Source: JBELMB01 sp042088665 (GTDB lineage: Bacteria > Pseudomonadota > Alphaproteobacteria > Rhodobacterales > Rhodobacteraceae). Taken from it: 7,484 nucleotides of DNA. Position 1 is the first letter of the stretch. Each line of letters starts with the position of its first letter. The stretch covers positions 1 to 7,484 of the forward strand of contig JBELMB010000242.1 of the NCBI GenBank assembly GCA_042088665.1, given 5' to 3'. The notes beneath the pieces were generated by a model. The model saw nothing but the letters and a program-made list of their open reading frames with translations, ran no database searches and had not been told where the DNA came from. Shown here one piece after another: positions 1-6,320 of this stretch. The translations under genes were made by a program, and so were the position numbers.

Positions 1-17
1 CGACGCTCTTCCGATCT
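1..17. other. Illumina adapter remnant (not biological)
   Basis: The first 17 bases, CGACGCTCTTCCGATCT, are identical to the 3' end of the standard Illumina TruSeq/P5 read-1 adapter. A 17-base exact match ending precisely at the adapter's ligation junction, and lying exactly at the sequence edge, is very unlikely to be genomic. Real sequence therefore begins at about base 18, and the window is probably the edge of an incompletely trimmed contig. Confidence 0.96.
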
Positions 18-57
18 GATGGTTAAAAGAAGGTTGAGGAAAGTGAAGGGGTTATGA
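18..57 (+). CDS. Possible 3' end of an upstream ORF (partial)
   Basis: From the adapter junction an open frame runs to a TGA at 55-57. It reads MVKRRLRKVKGL from an ATG at 19, and the ATG may be internal because the 5' part is cut off. Its stop overlaps the next gene's ATG at 54 as ATGA, a common arrangement in translationally coupled operons. The tail is very basic. Twelve codons are too few to show that it is coding or to assign a family, and it may be chance. Confidence 0.2.
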
Positions 58-653
58 AGATGCTGGTGTTCTGGAAGCAGCGACTGGTGATACTCATGGT
101 TCCCAAGACCGGCACCTCTGCGCTGGAGACGGCGCTGGGGCCCGCGGCCTCGATGGTGGTCAATGACCCGCCGGAGCTGAAACATGCGCCGGTTTATCGC
201 TACAACCGGTTCTTTCGCCCGATGTTCGAGAAGGTCGGTGGCACGGACATGGAACTGGTGGCGGTGATCCGGGAGCCGGTCGATTGGCTTGGATCGTGGT
301 ATCGCTATCGGCAGCGCGGCTTTCTCGAAGGCAAACCAACCTCGACCCGGGGCATGAGCTTTGACGACTTCTGCGACGCCTACGCCCGGGGGGAGCGCCC
401 CGCCTATGCCAATGTGGGCAGCCAGGCGAAGTTCGTCGAGCCGCGGCCCAATGGCGTGGCGGTCGACCATCTGTTCAAATACGAGAATCAGGCGGGCTTG
501 CTGGATTTTCTCGAAACCCGGCTGCAGCTGCAGATCGACCTGCCGCGCACCAATGTCTCCCCCCGCCGGGAAACGGTCTTGACGTCCGAGACAGACGCCA
601 AACTGCGGCGCAAATGTGCCGAGGATTTCGAGGTCTGGGGCCGGGCGACCTAG
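54..653 (+). CDS. Sulfotransferase-like P-loop protein
   Basis: A protein of 199 residues with the two PAPS-binding signatures of the sulfotransferase superfamily. The 5'-phosphosulfate loop is PKTGTSAL at residues 17-24. The 3'-phosphate motif lies at about 72-86 (IREPVDWLGSWYRYR) and contains the expected R, P and S. A short NVS motif at 167-169 resembles the conserved C-terminal segment of bacterial relatives. It is short, close to a minimal sulfotransferase core, and has no signal peptide, so it is probably cytosolic. The acceptor is unknown. The start is uncertain. ATG 54 overlaps an upstream stop as ATGA, but the purine tract GAAGGGG at 45-51 is better spaced (8 nt) for the ATG at 60, which would give 197 residues. 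I recall similar roseobacter proteins being labelled 'gamma-glutamyl kinase', but no amino-acid kinase motif is visible. The gene converges with cckA. Confidence 0.82.
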   Translation: MKMLVFWKQRLVILMVPKTGTSALETALGPAASMVVNDPPELKHAPVYRYNRFFRPMFEKVGGTDMELVAVIREPVDWLGSWYRYRQRGFLEGKPTSTRGMSFDDFCDAYARGERPAYANVGSQAKFVEPRPNGVAVDHLFKYENQAGLLDFLETRLQLQIDLPRTNVSPRRETVLTSETDAKLRRKCAEDFEVWGRAT

Positions 654-686
654 GCGTGTCGCCCAGAGTGTCCGATGCCAAGCCAC

Positions 687-706
687 GCGCGGGGTGAACC
701 CCGCGC
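687..706. repeat. Perfect GC-rich palindrome between convergent genes
   Basis: GCGCGGGG (687-694) and CCCCGCGC (699-706) form an uninterrupted 8-bp stem around a TGAA loop, followed by CTACAGGCC. It lies 34 bp after the sulfotransferase stop and 57 bp beyond the cckA stop, between convergent genes. Neither strand has a T-tract after it, so it is not a classical intrinsic terminator. It may still stop or protect both transcripts, or be a copy of a dispersed REP-like palindrome. The palindrome is seen directly; its function is inference. Confidence 0.6.
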
Positions 707-750
707 TACAGGCCGGCCCGCCTTTGGAGACCATCCTGTCCCCCGCCAAA

Positions 751-766
751 TGAGCCCGACGGCTCA
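751..766 (-). terminator. Weak terminator-like hairpin at the end of cckA
   Basis: On the minus strand TGAGCC-GTCG-GGCTCA forms a perfect 6-bp stem with a 4-base loop, followed by only TTTGG. The first TGA of the stem is the cckA stop codon, so the hairpin begins at the stop. The T-tract is short and the stem small, so termination may be weak or shared with the larger palindrome at 687-706. Confidence 0.35.
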
Positions 767-3058
767 GTTGAGTTGCTTGTGCACCGTTTCCGTCAATTCG
801 GAGAGGGAGAAGGGTTTGGGCAGGAACACGGAATTCGGGATCTCTTCCCTGCCTTCCCCAAAGGCATCTTCGGCGTAGCCAGAGACAAAGACCACGCGGG
901 TGTCGGGGCGTGTCTCACGCGCCTTGCGGACCCAGGTGGGGCCATCCATGCCCGGCATGACCACATCCGTCACAAAGATGTCCACGGCCAAGGCATCGTC
1001 GTCGAGCGTGCGCAAGGCGTCCTCTGCTGTCTCTGCTTCGATCACCGTATATCCACGCAGTCGGAGCGCGCGGGCGGCGAAGGCGCGGACCGGTGCCTCG
1101 TCCTCGACCAGTAGCACAACGCCTGAGCCCTTTTGCGGGAGCTTGTTTTCAACTTCCGCGGGCGCTGGCGCGGGTTCATGGATTTCGACCTCATGCGCCG
1201 GGAACAGCAAGGTGAAGCAAGTGCCCTGCCCCACCACGCTGTCGACAAAGATGAAGCCGCCCGTCTGTTTGACGATACCATAGACCGTAGACAGTCCCAG
1301 CCCCGTGCCTTCGCCGGTGCGTTTGGTGGTGAAGAAGGGCTCGAATACCTTTTGCAGTTTGTCTTGGGGAATGCCGATTCCCTCGTCGATCACCCGGACC
1401 GAGACATAGGTGCCGGGCGCGACAACGGCGCGGTCACGCTTCATAGGTTCGCGCAAGATCCGCCGCTCTGTCTCGACGACGATTTCACCGCCTTCGGGCA
1501 TCGCATCGCGGGCGTTGACGACGAGGTTCATCATGACCTGTTCCAGCTGCCGCCGGTCGCCGCGCACAGGTGGCAGGACCGGGTCGTGGCGCAGGGTGAG
1601 GCGCACCTTTTCGCCCACCAGCCGGTTCAGCAAATGCGCCAGATCAGAGAGCGTGTCACGCAGATCCAGCACTTCTGGCTGCATGGTCTGCTTGCGGGAG
1701 AAGGCCAGAAGCTGTCCCACGAGCGCCGCGGCGCGGTTTGCGTTCTGGTTGATCTGGACGAGATCCCCGTAGTCCGGATCACCTTGATCGTGGCGCAGCA
1801 AAAGCAGGTCGCAGTGCCCGGAAATTGCGGTCAGCAAGTTGTTGAAATCATGCGCCACACCGCCTGCCAACTGTCCGATCGCCTGCATCTTCTGGCTTTG
1901 GACAAATTGCGCCTCGAGCGTCTTGAGCTCTGTCGCATCATTCAGGACCGCAACGAGCAACCGCTCACCTTCCTCGATCACGCGATTCAGGGTGACCTGG
2001 ACAAAAACCTCGCGGTCGGCGCGGGTCAGGCGCAGGAATTCCGACCTGTGCAAACCGCGTCCGTCCGCCGCCTCTTGAAGCCAGTCCTTGATGGCGCGTC
2101 CCAATCCCTCCATGTGTTCGGCAATATGGCCCGCGTCACCGGGGACGAGGTCAAGCATCCGCCGCGCCTCGGGGTTGGCGCGCAGGATGATGCCCTCTGG
2201 CGTGACCTTGAGGAGCGGCACTGGCAGACTGTCGAAATTGCCGACGTGTTCTTGTGTTTCTGCCACTTCGGACATCGGCGACAGCACAAGCTCGACCCGG
2301 CCAGACCCCAGATCCGTGGCATGGACGAGGACGCGCTGTTCCTCGATGGTTCCTTTTAGATGGTGCACGCCGCCGGGGCGCAGGGGCAGATCGACAAAAA
2401 CATCTTCGAGCCGCTTGGCCCGGCTGCCGGCAAGGTCGCGCGCGGCCGGGTTCATGTAGAGAACGGCGCCGTTGCGCCCCAGAGACATCACCGGCATGTC
2501 CGCGTGCACAGGCGTTGCACCGCGCTGTGCCTCCGTCTCGAGGCGCCAGAGCACGATGTCCCCTGCAAAAGGACGCACGTAGATCCGGTAGCCTTCGGAA
2601 TGGCTTGTAACATCCTCAACCGCGGCGCCATGGGCATGGGCCTTTTGCAGGAGGCGGTAGAGAATCCCCTCGGTGCTGGCAAAGACGTCACGAAGAACAT
2701 CGGCCAGTTGCGCATTCTGTCCGGGCTGGAAGCGTGCACGCGCAGCGGCATTGGCCCGCAGGATCTGCCCGTCCTTGTCGACGAGAAAGCAGAAGGTCGG
2801 TTCGGTCTCGATGAAATCGGCAAGACTGGCAACGCGACCGGACCGCCGGTTGCGGCCCAGGGCATCGGCCCCGACCCAGACCGCGGCCATTGCGCCGAAC
2901 GCCCCCGTTGCTGCCAATGCCGCAACTTCAATGGCACGCTGGCCTGCGGTTTGTGACACGACAAGCGCCACCATCGCCAGCAGGACCAGAATGGCGGCCC
3001 CCATGACAGGTGTCACGGACCAGTGCCGATCTCCTTGACGCTCTATGGTCGCCTCCAC
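764..3058 (-). CDS. cckA: Hybrid sensor histidine kinase CckA
   Basis: A protein of 764 residues with CckA architecture. Two membrane helices (about 17-36 and 43-65) are followed by three PAS-like regions (about 82-170, 184-260 and 275-375). The dimerisation/phosphoacceptor box is GGVAHDFNN, with His403. The ATPase domain has an N box (N515), G1 (DEGIGI, 558-563), an F box (FEPFFTTK) and G2 (GTGLGL, 584-589). A C-terminal receiver (about 646-764) has acidic residues 652-654, phospho-acceptor Asp698, Ser726 and Lys748. All key residues are intact. In alphaproteobacteria CckA sits in the inner membrane and passes phosphate from its receiver through ChpT to CtrA and CpdR. In Rhodobacteraceae this pathway governs motility and gene transfer agents rather than viability. 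The start is GTG. An in-frame TGA five codons upstream excludes a longer form, and only a G-run (3063-3068) serves as ribosome site. It follows rsmB after 107 bp containing a CtrA box. Confidence 0.93.
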   Translation of the reverse strand: MEATIERQGDRHWSVTPVMGAAILVLLAMVALVVSQTAGQRAIEVAALAATGAFGAMAAVWVGADALGRNRRSGRVASLADFIETEPTFCFLVDKDGQILRANAAARARFQPGQNAQLADVLRDVFASTEGILYRLLQKAHAHGAAVEDVTSHSEGYRIYVRPFAGDIVLWRLETEAQRGATPVHADMPVMSLGRNGAVLYMNPAARDLAGSRAKRLEDVFVDLPLRPGGVHHLKGTIEEQRVLVHATDLGSGRVELVLSPMSEVAETQEHVGNFDSLPVPLLKVTPEGIILRANPEARRMLDLVPGDAGHIAEHMEGLGRAIKDWLQEAADGRGLHRSEFLRLTRADREVFVQVTLNRVIEEGERLLVAVLNDATELKTLEAQFVQSQKMQAIGQLAGGVAHDFNNLLTAISGHCDLLLLRHDQGDPDYGDLVQINQNANRAAALVGQLLAFSRKQTMQPEVLDLRDTLSDLAHLLNRLVGEKVRLTLRHDPVLPPVRGDRRQLEQVMMNLVVNARDAMPEGGEIVVETERRILREPMKRDRAVVAPGTYVSVRVIDEGIGIPQDKLQKVFEPFFTTKRTGEGTGLGLSTVYGIVKQTGGFIFVDSVVGQGTCFTLLFPAHEVEIHEPAPAPAEVENKLPQKGSGVVLLVEDEAPVRAFAARALRLRGYTVIEAETAEDALRTLDDDALAVDIFVTDVVMPGMDGPTWVRKARETRPDTRVVFVSGYAEDAFGEGREEIPNSVFLPKPFSLSELTETVHKQLN

Positions 3059-3078
3059 CTTACCCCCCGATCAAATTC

Positions 3079-3083
3079 GATTC
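3079..3083. promoter_or_regulatory. GANTC site in the cckA upstream region
   Basis: GATTC matches GANTC, the target of the CcrM adenine methyltransferase, which is widespread in Alphaproteobacteria. It lies between the CtrA box and the cckA start codon, where CcrM/GcrA regulation acts in Caulobacter. GANTC has only four fixed bases and is expected often by chance, so this is weak support on its own. Confidence 0.3.
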
Positions 3084-3110
3084 GCCTTTGGCCATTCGAC
3101 GTCGGGAGCG

Positions 3111-3126
3111 TTAATGACACGTTAAC
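3111..3126. promoter_or_regulatory. CtrA-binding box upstream of cckA
   Basis: TTAATGACACGTTAAC fits the full CtrA consensus TTAA-N7-TTAAC exactly. Because GTTAA precedes it, the opposite strand reads TTAACGTGTCATTAAC, which also fits, so the box is matched in both orientations. I saw no second copy of the full motif in this GC-rich window. It lies in the 107-bp gap between the rsmB stop and the cckA GTG, 52 bp before that start codon. This is a plausible promoter position, although I could not identify a convincing -10 element. CtrA binding here is inferred from the motif. Confidence 0.72.
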
Positions 3127-3165
3127 CTAGGGTGTATTGAAAGCAAGAATACTCCATAAGGTTGT

Positions 3166-4332
3166 TTACACCAAGAGGCTTTCTTCTTTAAGGCACGCAA
3201 CAAAGAAGCCGTCGCCGCCATCCCCCGGCAGGAATTGCCGCTCAAGCAAACATGCCCAGCCCGGATTGCGGTCCAGAAACCCCGCCAATTGGTCGCGATT
3301 TTCCACTGCGAGGACAGAGCAGGTCACATAGACCAGCAGTCCGCCTGAGGCCACGAGGGGCGCACAATCCTCGAGGATGCCGGTCTGAATCCCGGCGAGT
3401 TCGGCAAGCCGATCCGAGGTCAGGCGCCACTTGCCTTCTGGCGCGCGTCGCCACGCGCCGCTGCCCGAACAAGGCGCGTCGCACAACACCAGATCATAGG
3501 GTCCCTCTGGGCGAGCCGTCACTGCAATCCGAACCCCGGCACGCGCCGCGCGGCTCGGCAGATCGGCCATGCGCGCGGCGGCAATATCATGCGCTTCGAT
3601 CCGCGCCTCTGGCCAGCGGGCAGCCAGCGCCAGTGACTTGCCTCCACCGCCCGCGCAATAATCAAGGATCCGGCCCGGCGCGCAGTTTGGAATCGCATCG
3701 ATGACCGCTTGGCTGGCCGCATCCTGCAATTCGATCCAACCCGCGCCGAAGGCGGCGCTGCGGGTCAAACCGCGCGCGCCCTGCGTCACTTCGAGCGCGG
3801 TCGGCGAAAGCGGGTGCGATGCGGCAACGATGCCATCTTGCGCGAGGCGGTCCCGCGCCGCCTCCAGCGTCGTCTTGGCCGTATTCACCCTGACGAAGAC
3901 CGGCGCGCGGTGGCGCAGGGCCAATGCGGTGGCCTCCGCGTGCGGTCCAAGATCATCGGTCAGTTTTTCCGCCAGCCAATCCGGCATGTCCCATGCTGCG
4001 GCCCCGGTGGGCGCGGGCTGCGCATGGCGCTCATCCGCATCCAGTGCCGGTGGCGCATGGGCGATGCCGGTAAAGATCTCTTCGGGATCGACGCCCTGGG
4101 CACGCAAAAGCCCCAGCAGTCGCCCCCGCCCCGTCTCTGCCCCACCATGAACGGCAGTGCTGCGCCACATGCGCAGGACGTCAAACACCAGATCCCGCAC
4201 GGCGGCGCGGTCCTTTGACCCGGCGTAGCGCGCGCCGCGCGCCCAATTGGTCAGCGCCTTCTCGGCGGCGTCCCCCCCTGCGATGCGATCAACCAGGGCG
4301 ATGGCCACCGCAACGCGGGCGGCGGGCGTCAT
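3166..4332 (-). CDS. rsmB: RsmB-family 16S rRNA m5C methyltransferase
   Basis: A protein of 388 residues of the RsmB/NOP2/Sun family, which uses S-adenosylmethionine to methylate carbon 5 of cytosine in RNA; RsmB acts on C967 of 16S rRNA. A helical NusB-like N-terminal domain (about 1-90, with RDLVFDVLRMWRS) precedes the Rossmann methyltransferase domain. SAM motif I is LDYCAGGGGKS (223-233), and an acidic residue for the ribose is Asp249. Motif IV is DAPCSGSG with Cys288, and motif VI is VTCSV with Cys338. These are the two-cysteine pair typical of the family. It is somewhat shorter than E. coli RsmB (429). Its ATG lies 3 bp after the guaB TGA, and the GGGGTGAG purine tract overlaps the end of guaB, implying translational coupling. 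RsmB and RsmF paralogues are hard to separate by eye, so the exact target cytosine is inferred. Confidence 0.88.
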   Translation of the reverse strand: MTPAARVAVAIALVDRIAGGDAAEKALTNWARGARYAGSKDRAAVRDLVFDVLRMWRSTAVHGGAETGRGRLLGLLRAQGVDPEEIFTGIAHAPPALDADERHAQPAPTGAAAWDMPDWLAEKLTDDLGPHAEATALALRHRAPVFVRVNTAKTTLEAARDRLAQDGIVAASHPLSPTALEVTQGARGLTRSAAFGAGWIELQDAASQAVIDAIPNCAPGRILDYCAGGGGKSLALAARWPEARIEAHDIAAARMADLPSRAARAGVRIAVTARPEGPYDLVLCDAPCSGSGAWRRAPEGKWRLTSDRLAELAGIQTGILEDCAPLVASGGLLVYVTCSVLAVENRDQLAGFLDRNPGWACLLERQFLPGDGGDGFFVACLKEESLLV

Positions 4333-4335
4333 GAC

Positions 4336-5784
4336 TCACCCCGCCCGGTAGTTGGGCGCTTCGCGGGTGATCTGAACGTCATGCACATGGCTTTCCTTCA
4401 GACCCGCGCCGGTGATCTTCACGAAACGGCAATTGTTGCGCATCTCTTCGACGGTGGCATTGCCGGTGTAGCCCATAGCAGCACGCAGCCCGCCGACCAA
4501 TTGGTGGATCACGGTGCCGGCGGAGCCCTTGTAGGGAACCTGCCCCTCGATCCCCTCGGGCACCAGTTTGTCCGAAGCCGCGTCTTTCTGGAAATACCGA
4601 TCCGCAGAGCCGCGCGCCATGGCCCCGAGCGAGCCCATGCCACGATATGCCTTGAAGCTGCGGCCCTGGTACAGGATCACTTCGCCCGGGCTCTCGTCAG
4701 TGCCTGCGATCATGCTGCCCACCATGGCGCAAGAGGCCCCCGCGGCGATGGCCTTGGCGAAATCGCCGGAGAACTTGATGCCGCCATCCGCGATCACCGG
4801 CACACCGCCTGCCGCCTGCGCGCAGTCGATGATGGCCGTCAGCTGCGGCACTCCGACACCGGCAACCATGCGGGTGGTGCAGATGGAGCCCGGCCCGATC
4901 CCGACCTTGATCGCATCGGCACCGGCGTCGATCAAGGCGCGCGTTGCTTCGGAGGTGGCGACATTGCCCGCGATCACTTGCACTTCGTTCGACAGACGCT
5001 TGACCCGCTCGACGGCCTGTAGCACGCCCTCGGAATGGCCATGCGCGGTGTCGACGACGATGATGTCGACCTGCGAATCGACCAGCGCCTCCGAGCGTTC
5101 GAAACCGGAATCGCCAACGCCCGTCGCCGCCGCAACACGCAAGCGGCCCAGATGGTCCTTGCAAGCGGTCGGATTGAGCACGGCCTGTTCGGTGTCCTTG
5201 AGCGTGAGCAGCCCGGTCAGCTTGCCTTCGCCATCAGTGACCAGAAGCTTTTCGATCCGCCGCGCCTTCATCAGGCTGATGGCCTGCTGACGGTCAGCGG
5301 GTTCGCGCAGGATCGCGAGGTTTTCCGTCGTCATCATGGCATGCACGGGGGTTGCGTCATGCTCGGCAAATCGCATGTCGCGGTTGGTCACGATGCCGAC
5401 CACGCGATGTGCCTCGTCCACAACGGGAAACCCGGTGAAGCGATAACGATCCCGCAGCGCCTTGGCATCGGCCAGCGTCTGGTTGGCCCCAAGGGTCACC
5501 GGGTTGTACACGATCCCGCTTTCGAAACGTTTGACCCGGCGCACCTCGCGCGATTGCTCCTCGATGCCCAGGTTCTTGTGGATCACGCCCATGCCACCGG
5601 CCTGCGCCATGGTGATCGCCATCCGGCTTTCCGTCACGGTGTCCATGGCAGAGCTGAGCAGCGGAATGTTCAGGGCAATCGCCTTGGTGACCTGAGTGCG
5701 CGTGTCGGCCGTGTTTGGCAGCACGTTGGATGCGCCGGGAACGAGCAAAACATCATCGAAGGTCAGCGCCTCGCGAATCTCCAT
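4336..5784 (-). CDS. guaB: IMP dehydrogenase
   Basis: A full-length protein of 482 residues catalysing NAD-dependent oxidation of IMP to XMP, the committed step of GTP synthesis in the cytosol. The (beta/alpha)8 barrel starts with LTFDDVLLVPG (7-17) and is interrupted by a CBS-domain pair at about 92-205 (Bateman module). The catalytic loop GIGPGSICTTR has nucleophile Cys302. IADGGIKFSGD (331-341) binds the IMP phosphate region. The flap carries YRGMGSLGAM and the general-base Arg396-Tyr397 pair (SADRYFQ). The start is supported by a strong AAGGAG (minus strand of 5791-5796), 6 nt before the ATG. It is first of the guaB-rsmB pair, and no convincing -35/-10 was found close to the gene. The family assignment is essentially certain. 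Confidence 0.97.
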   Translation of the reverse strand: MEIREALTFDDVLLVPGASNVLPNTADTRTQVTKAIALNIPLLSSAMDTVTESRMAITMAQAGGMGVIHKNLGIEEQSREVRRVKRFESGIVYNPVTLGANQTLADAKALRDRYRFTGFPVVDEAHRVVGIVTNRDMRFAEHDATPVHAMMTTENLAILREPADRQQAISLMKARRIEKLLVTDGEGKLTGLLTLKDTEQAVLNPTACKDHLGRLRVAAATGVGDSGFERSEALVDSQVDIIVVDTAHGHSEGVLQAVERVKRLSNEVQVIAGNVATSEATRALIDAGADAIKVGIGPGSICTTRMVAGVGVPQLTAIIDCAQAAGGVPVIADGGIKFSGDFAKAIAAGASCAMVGSMIAGTDESPGEVILYQGRSFKAYRGMGSLGAMARGSADRYFQKDAASDKLVPEGIEGQVPYKGSAGTVIHQLVGGLRAAMGYTGNATVEEMRNNCRFVKITGAGLKESHVHDVQITREAPNYRAG

Positions 5785-5790
5785 GAGGGT

Positions 5791-5796
5791 CTCCTT
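5791..5796 (-). promoter_or_regulatory. guaB ribosome binding site
   Basis: The minus strand reads AAGGAG six bases before the guaB ATG. This is a near-perfect Shine-Dalgarno sequence that fixes the start and implies strong translation. Confidence 0.85.
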
Positions 5797-6061
5797 GGGA
5801 GGGATCGGTTGGCGCGTCCCTATTACATGGGCGGAAGGGAAAGGGAAGGCTCCGGTTGCCGCATGCGTAAGGCAGATCCTGTGACAGAGCCACTGACACC
5901 TGATGGGATTGGCGGAACGGCTCGGATCCAGACGCGGTGAAGCGCCCGAGCCGCCCTGTCGGTCGCCCGGGCACCCGTTGCCAATATTTCTGCAAGGTGC
6001 TCTGGCTCATGTCCTTGCGTCAAGGCGCGGGACATGGACAAGCAGAGACGAAGCGTGAAGA

Positions 6062-6090
6062 TCGACACAAAACACTCTGATAAATATAGA
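6062..6090 (+). promoter_or_regulatory. Candidate sigma70 promoter toward speB
   Basis: TCGACA (6062-6067, five of six bases of the -35 consensus) is separated by exactly 17 bases from TATAGA (6085-6090, four of six of the -10 consensus) in the only AT-rich part of this intergenic region. Transcription would start near 6097 and leave a leader of about 220 nt before the speB ATG. A minus-strand promoter (TTGAGT, 17 bp, TATCAG) in the same AT-rich island is also possible but weaker. This is a motif-based prediction only. Confidence 0.4.
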
Positions 6091-6107
6091 TTTTCAAACA
6101 CTCAAGG

Positions 6108-6138
6108 CCACGGCTTGACGGCCACCGTCCTGCCGTGG
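6108..6138. repeat. Two-tier perfect hairpin in the guaB/speB intergenic region
   Basis: CCACGGC (6108-6114) pairs with GCCGTGG (6132-6138). Nested inside, GACGG (6117-6121) pairs with CCGTC (6125-6129) around a CCA loop. Only a symmetric 2x2 internal loop (TT/CT) separates the stems, giving 12 bp in 31 nt. It begins about 11 nt after the start predicted for the 6062-6090 promoter, so it could fold at the 5' end of the speB leader. As DNA it could be an operator. No T-tract follows on the + strand. On the minus strand only a loose T-rich stretch follows. Confidence 0.6.
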
Positions 6139-6320
6139 TGCGGAGCCCCTCGCCATCGGCCCTTGGCGCGCCTCTGAGACAAGCGGAGGCGCCGCGCACC
6201 CGCGGATTAGGCACCCTACGGCAAAAGCCCGCGCCCCGGGGGCCTTACATGCGGGCAGTCCTTTCCTTGCTCCCGGTTTCTTGCCACCATGCACGTGGAC
6301 CCACCAACACAAGAGCAGAC

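Larger units (their letters stand above)
5785..6320. other. 536-bp divergent intergenic region, guaB / speB
   Basis: No convincing gene lies here. The open frames on both strands have unrecognisable, proline/arginine-rich or low-complexity translations typical of GC-rich non-coding DNA. It holds the guaB ribosome site at its left edge and an AT-rich island (about 6066-6104) in otherwise GC-rich sequence. Several inverted repeats are present. CATGTCC/GGACATG (6008-6014 and 6030-6036) encloses CCTTG-CGT-CAAGG at 6013-6025. Others are the nested hairpin at 6108-6138, CGCCA/TGGCG (6151-6155 and 6164-6168) and GCGCCTC/GAGGCGC (6168-6174 and 6186-6192). No tRNA-like fold or known riboswitch was recognised. 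Confidence 0.7.

Noticed and set aside
1133..2956. Two long adjoining + strand open frames (408 and 198 codons) opposite cckA
   Set aside because: They lie wholly antisense to a clear histidine kinase, and their translations show no recognisable domain. Long antisense frames are expected in GC-rich coding DNA with third-position G/C bias.
3131..3172. GGTGTA/TACACC inverted repeat near the end of rsmB
   Set aside because: A 6-bp stem with a 30-base loop and no T-tract is not a credible terminator or operator.
4328..4335. GTCATGAC palindrome at the guaB-rsmB junction
   Set aside because: It is created by the stop/start arrangement, and an 8-bp palindrome at a translation junction is easily explained by chance.
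5035..5940. 301-codon + strand frame overlapping guaB and its upstream region
   Set aside because: Most of it is antisense to guaB, which is unambiguous. The remaining part has no family resemblance or ribosome site.
5823..6101. 92-codon minus-strand ORF upstream of guaB
   Set aside because: Its translation is compositionally unremarkable and unrecognised, it has no clear Shine-Dalgarno sequence, and it sits where the guaB promoter is expected.
6034..6177. 47-codon + strand ORF beginning MDKQRRSVKIDTK in the guaB/speB gap
   Set aside because: It has a hydrophilic start and spans the AT-rich island, but it has no convincing ribosome site, runs through the predicted promoter and the hairpin, and resembles no known family. 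It is probably chance.
6135..6320. N-terminal extension of speB from an upstream ATG
   Set aside because: The extra 62 residues are rich in Pro, Arg and Ala, carry no family motif, and would have to be translated through strong hairpins. The start at 6321 matches the normal family length.
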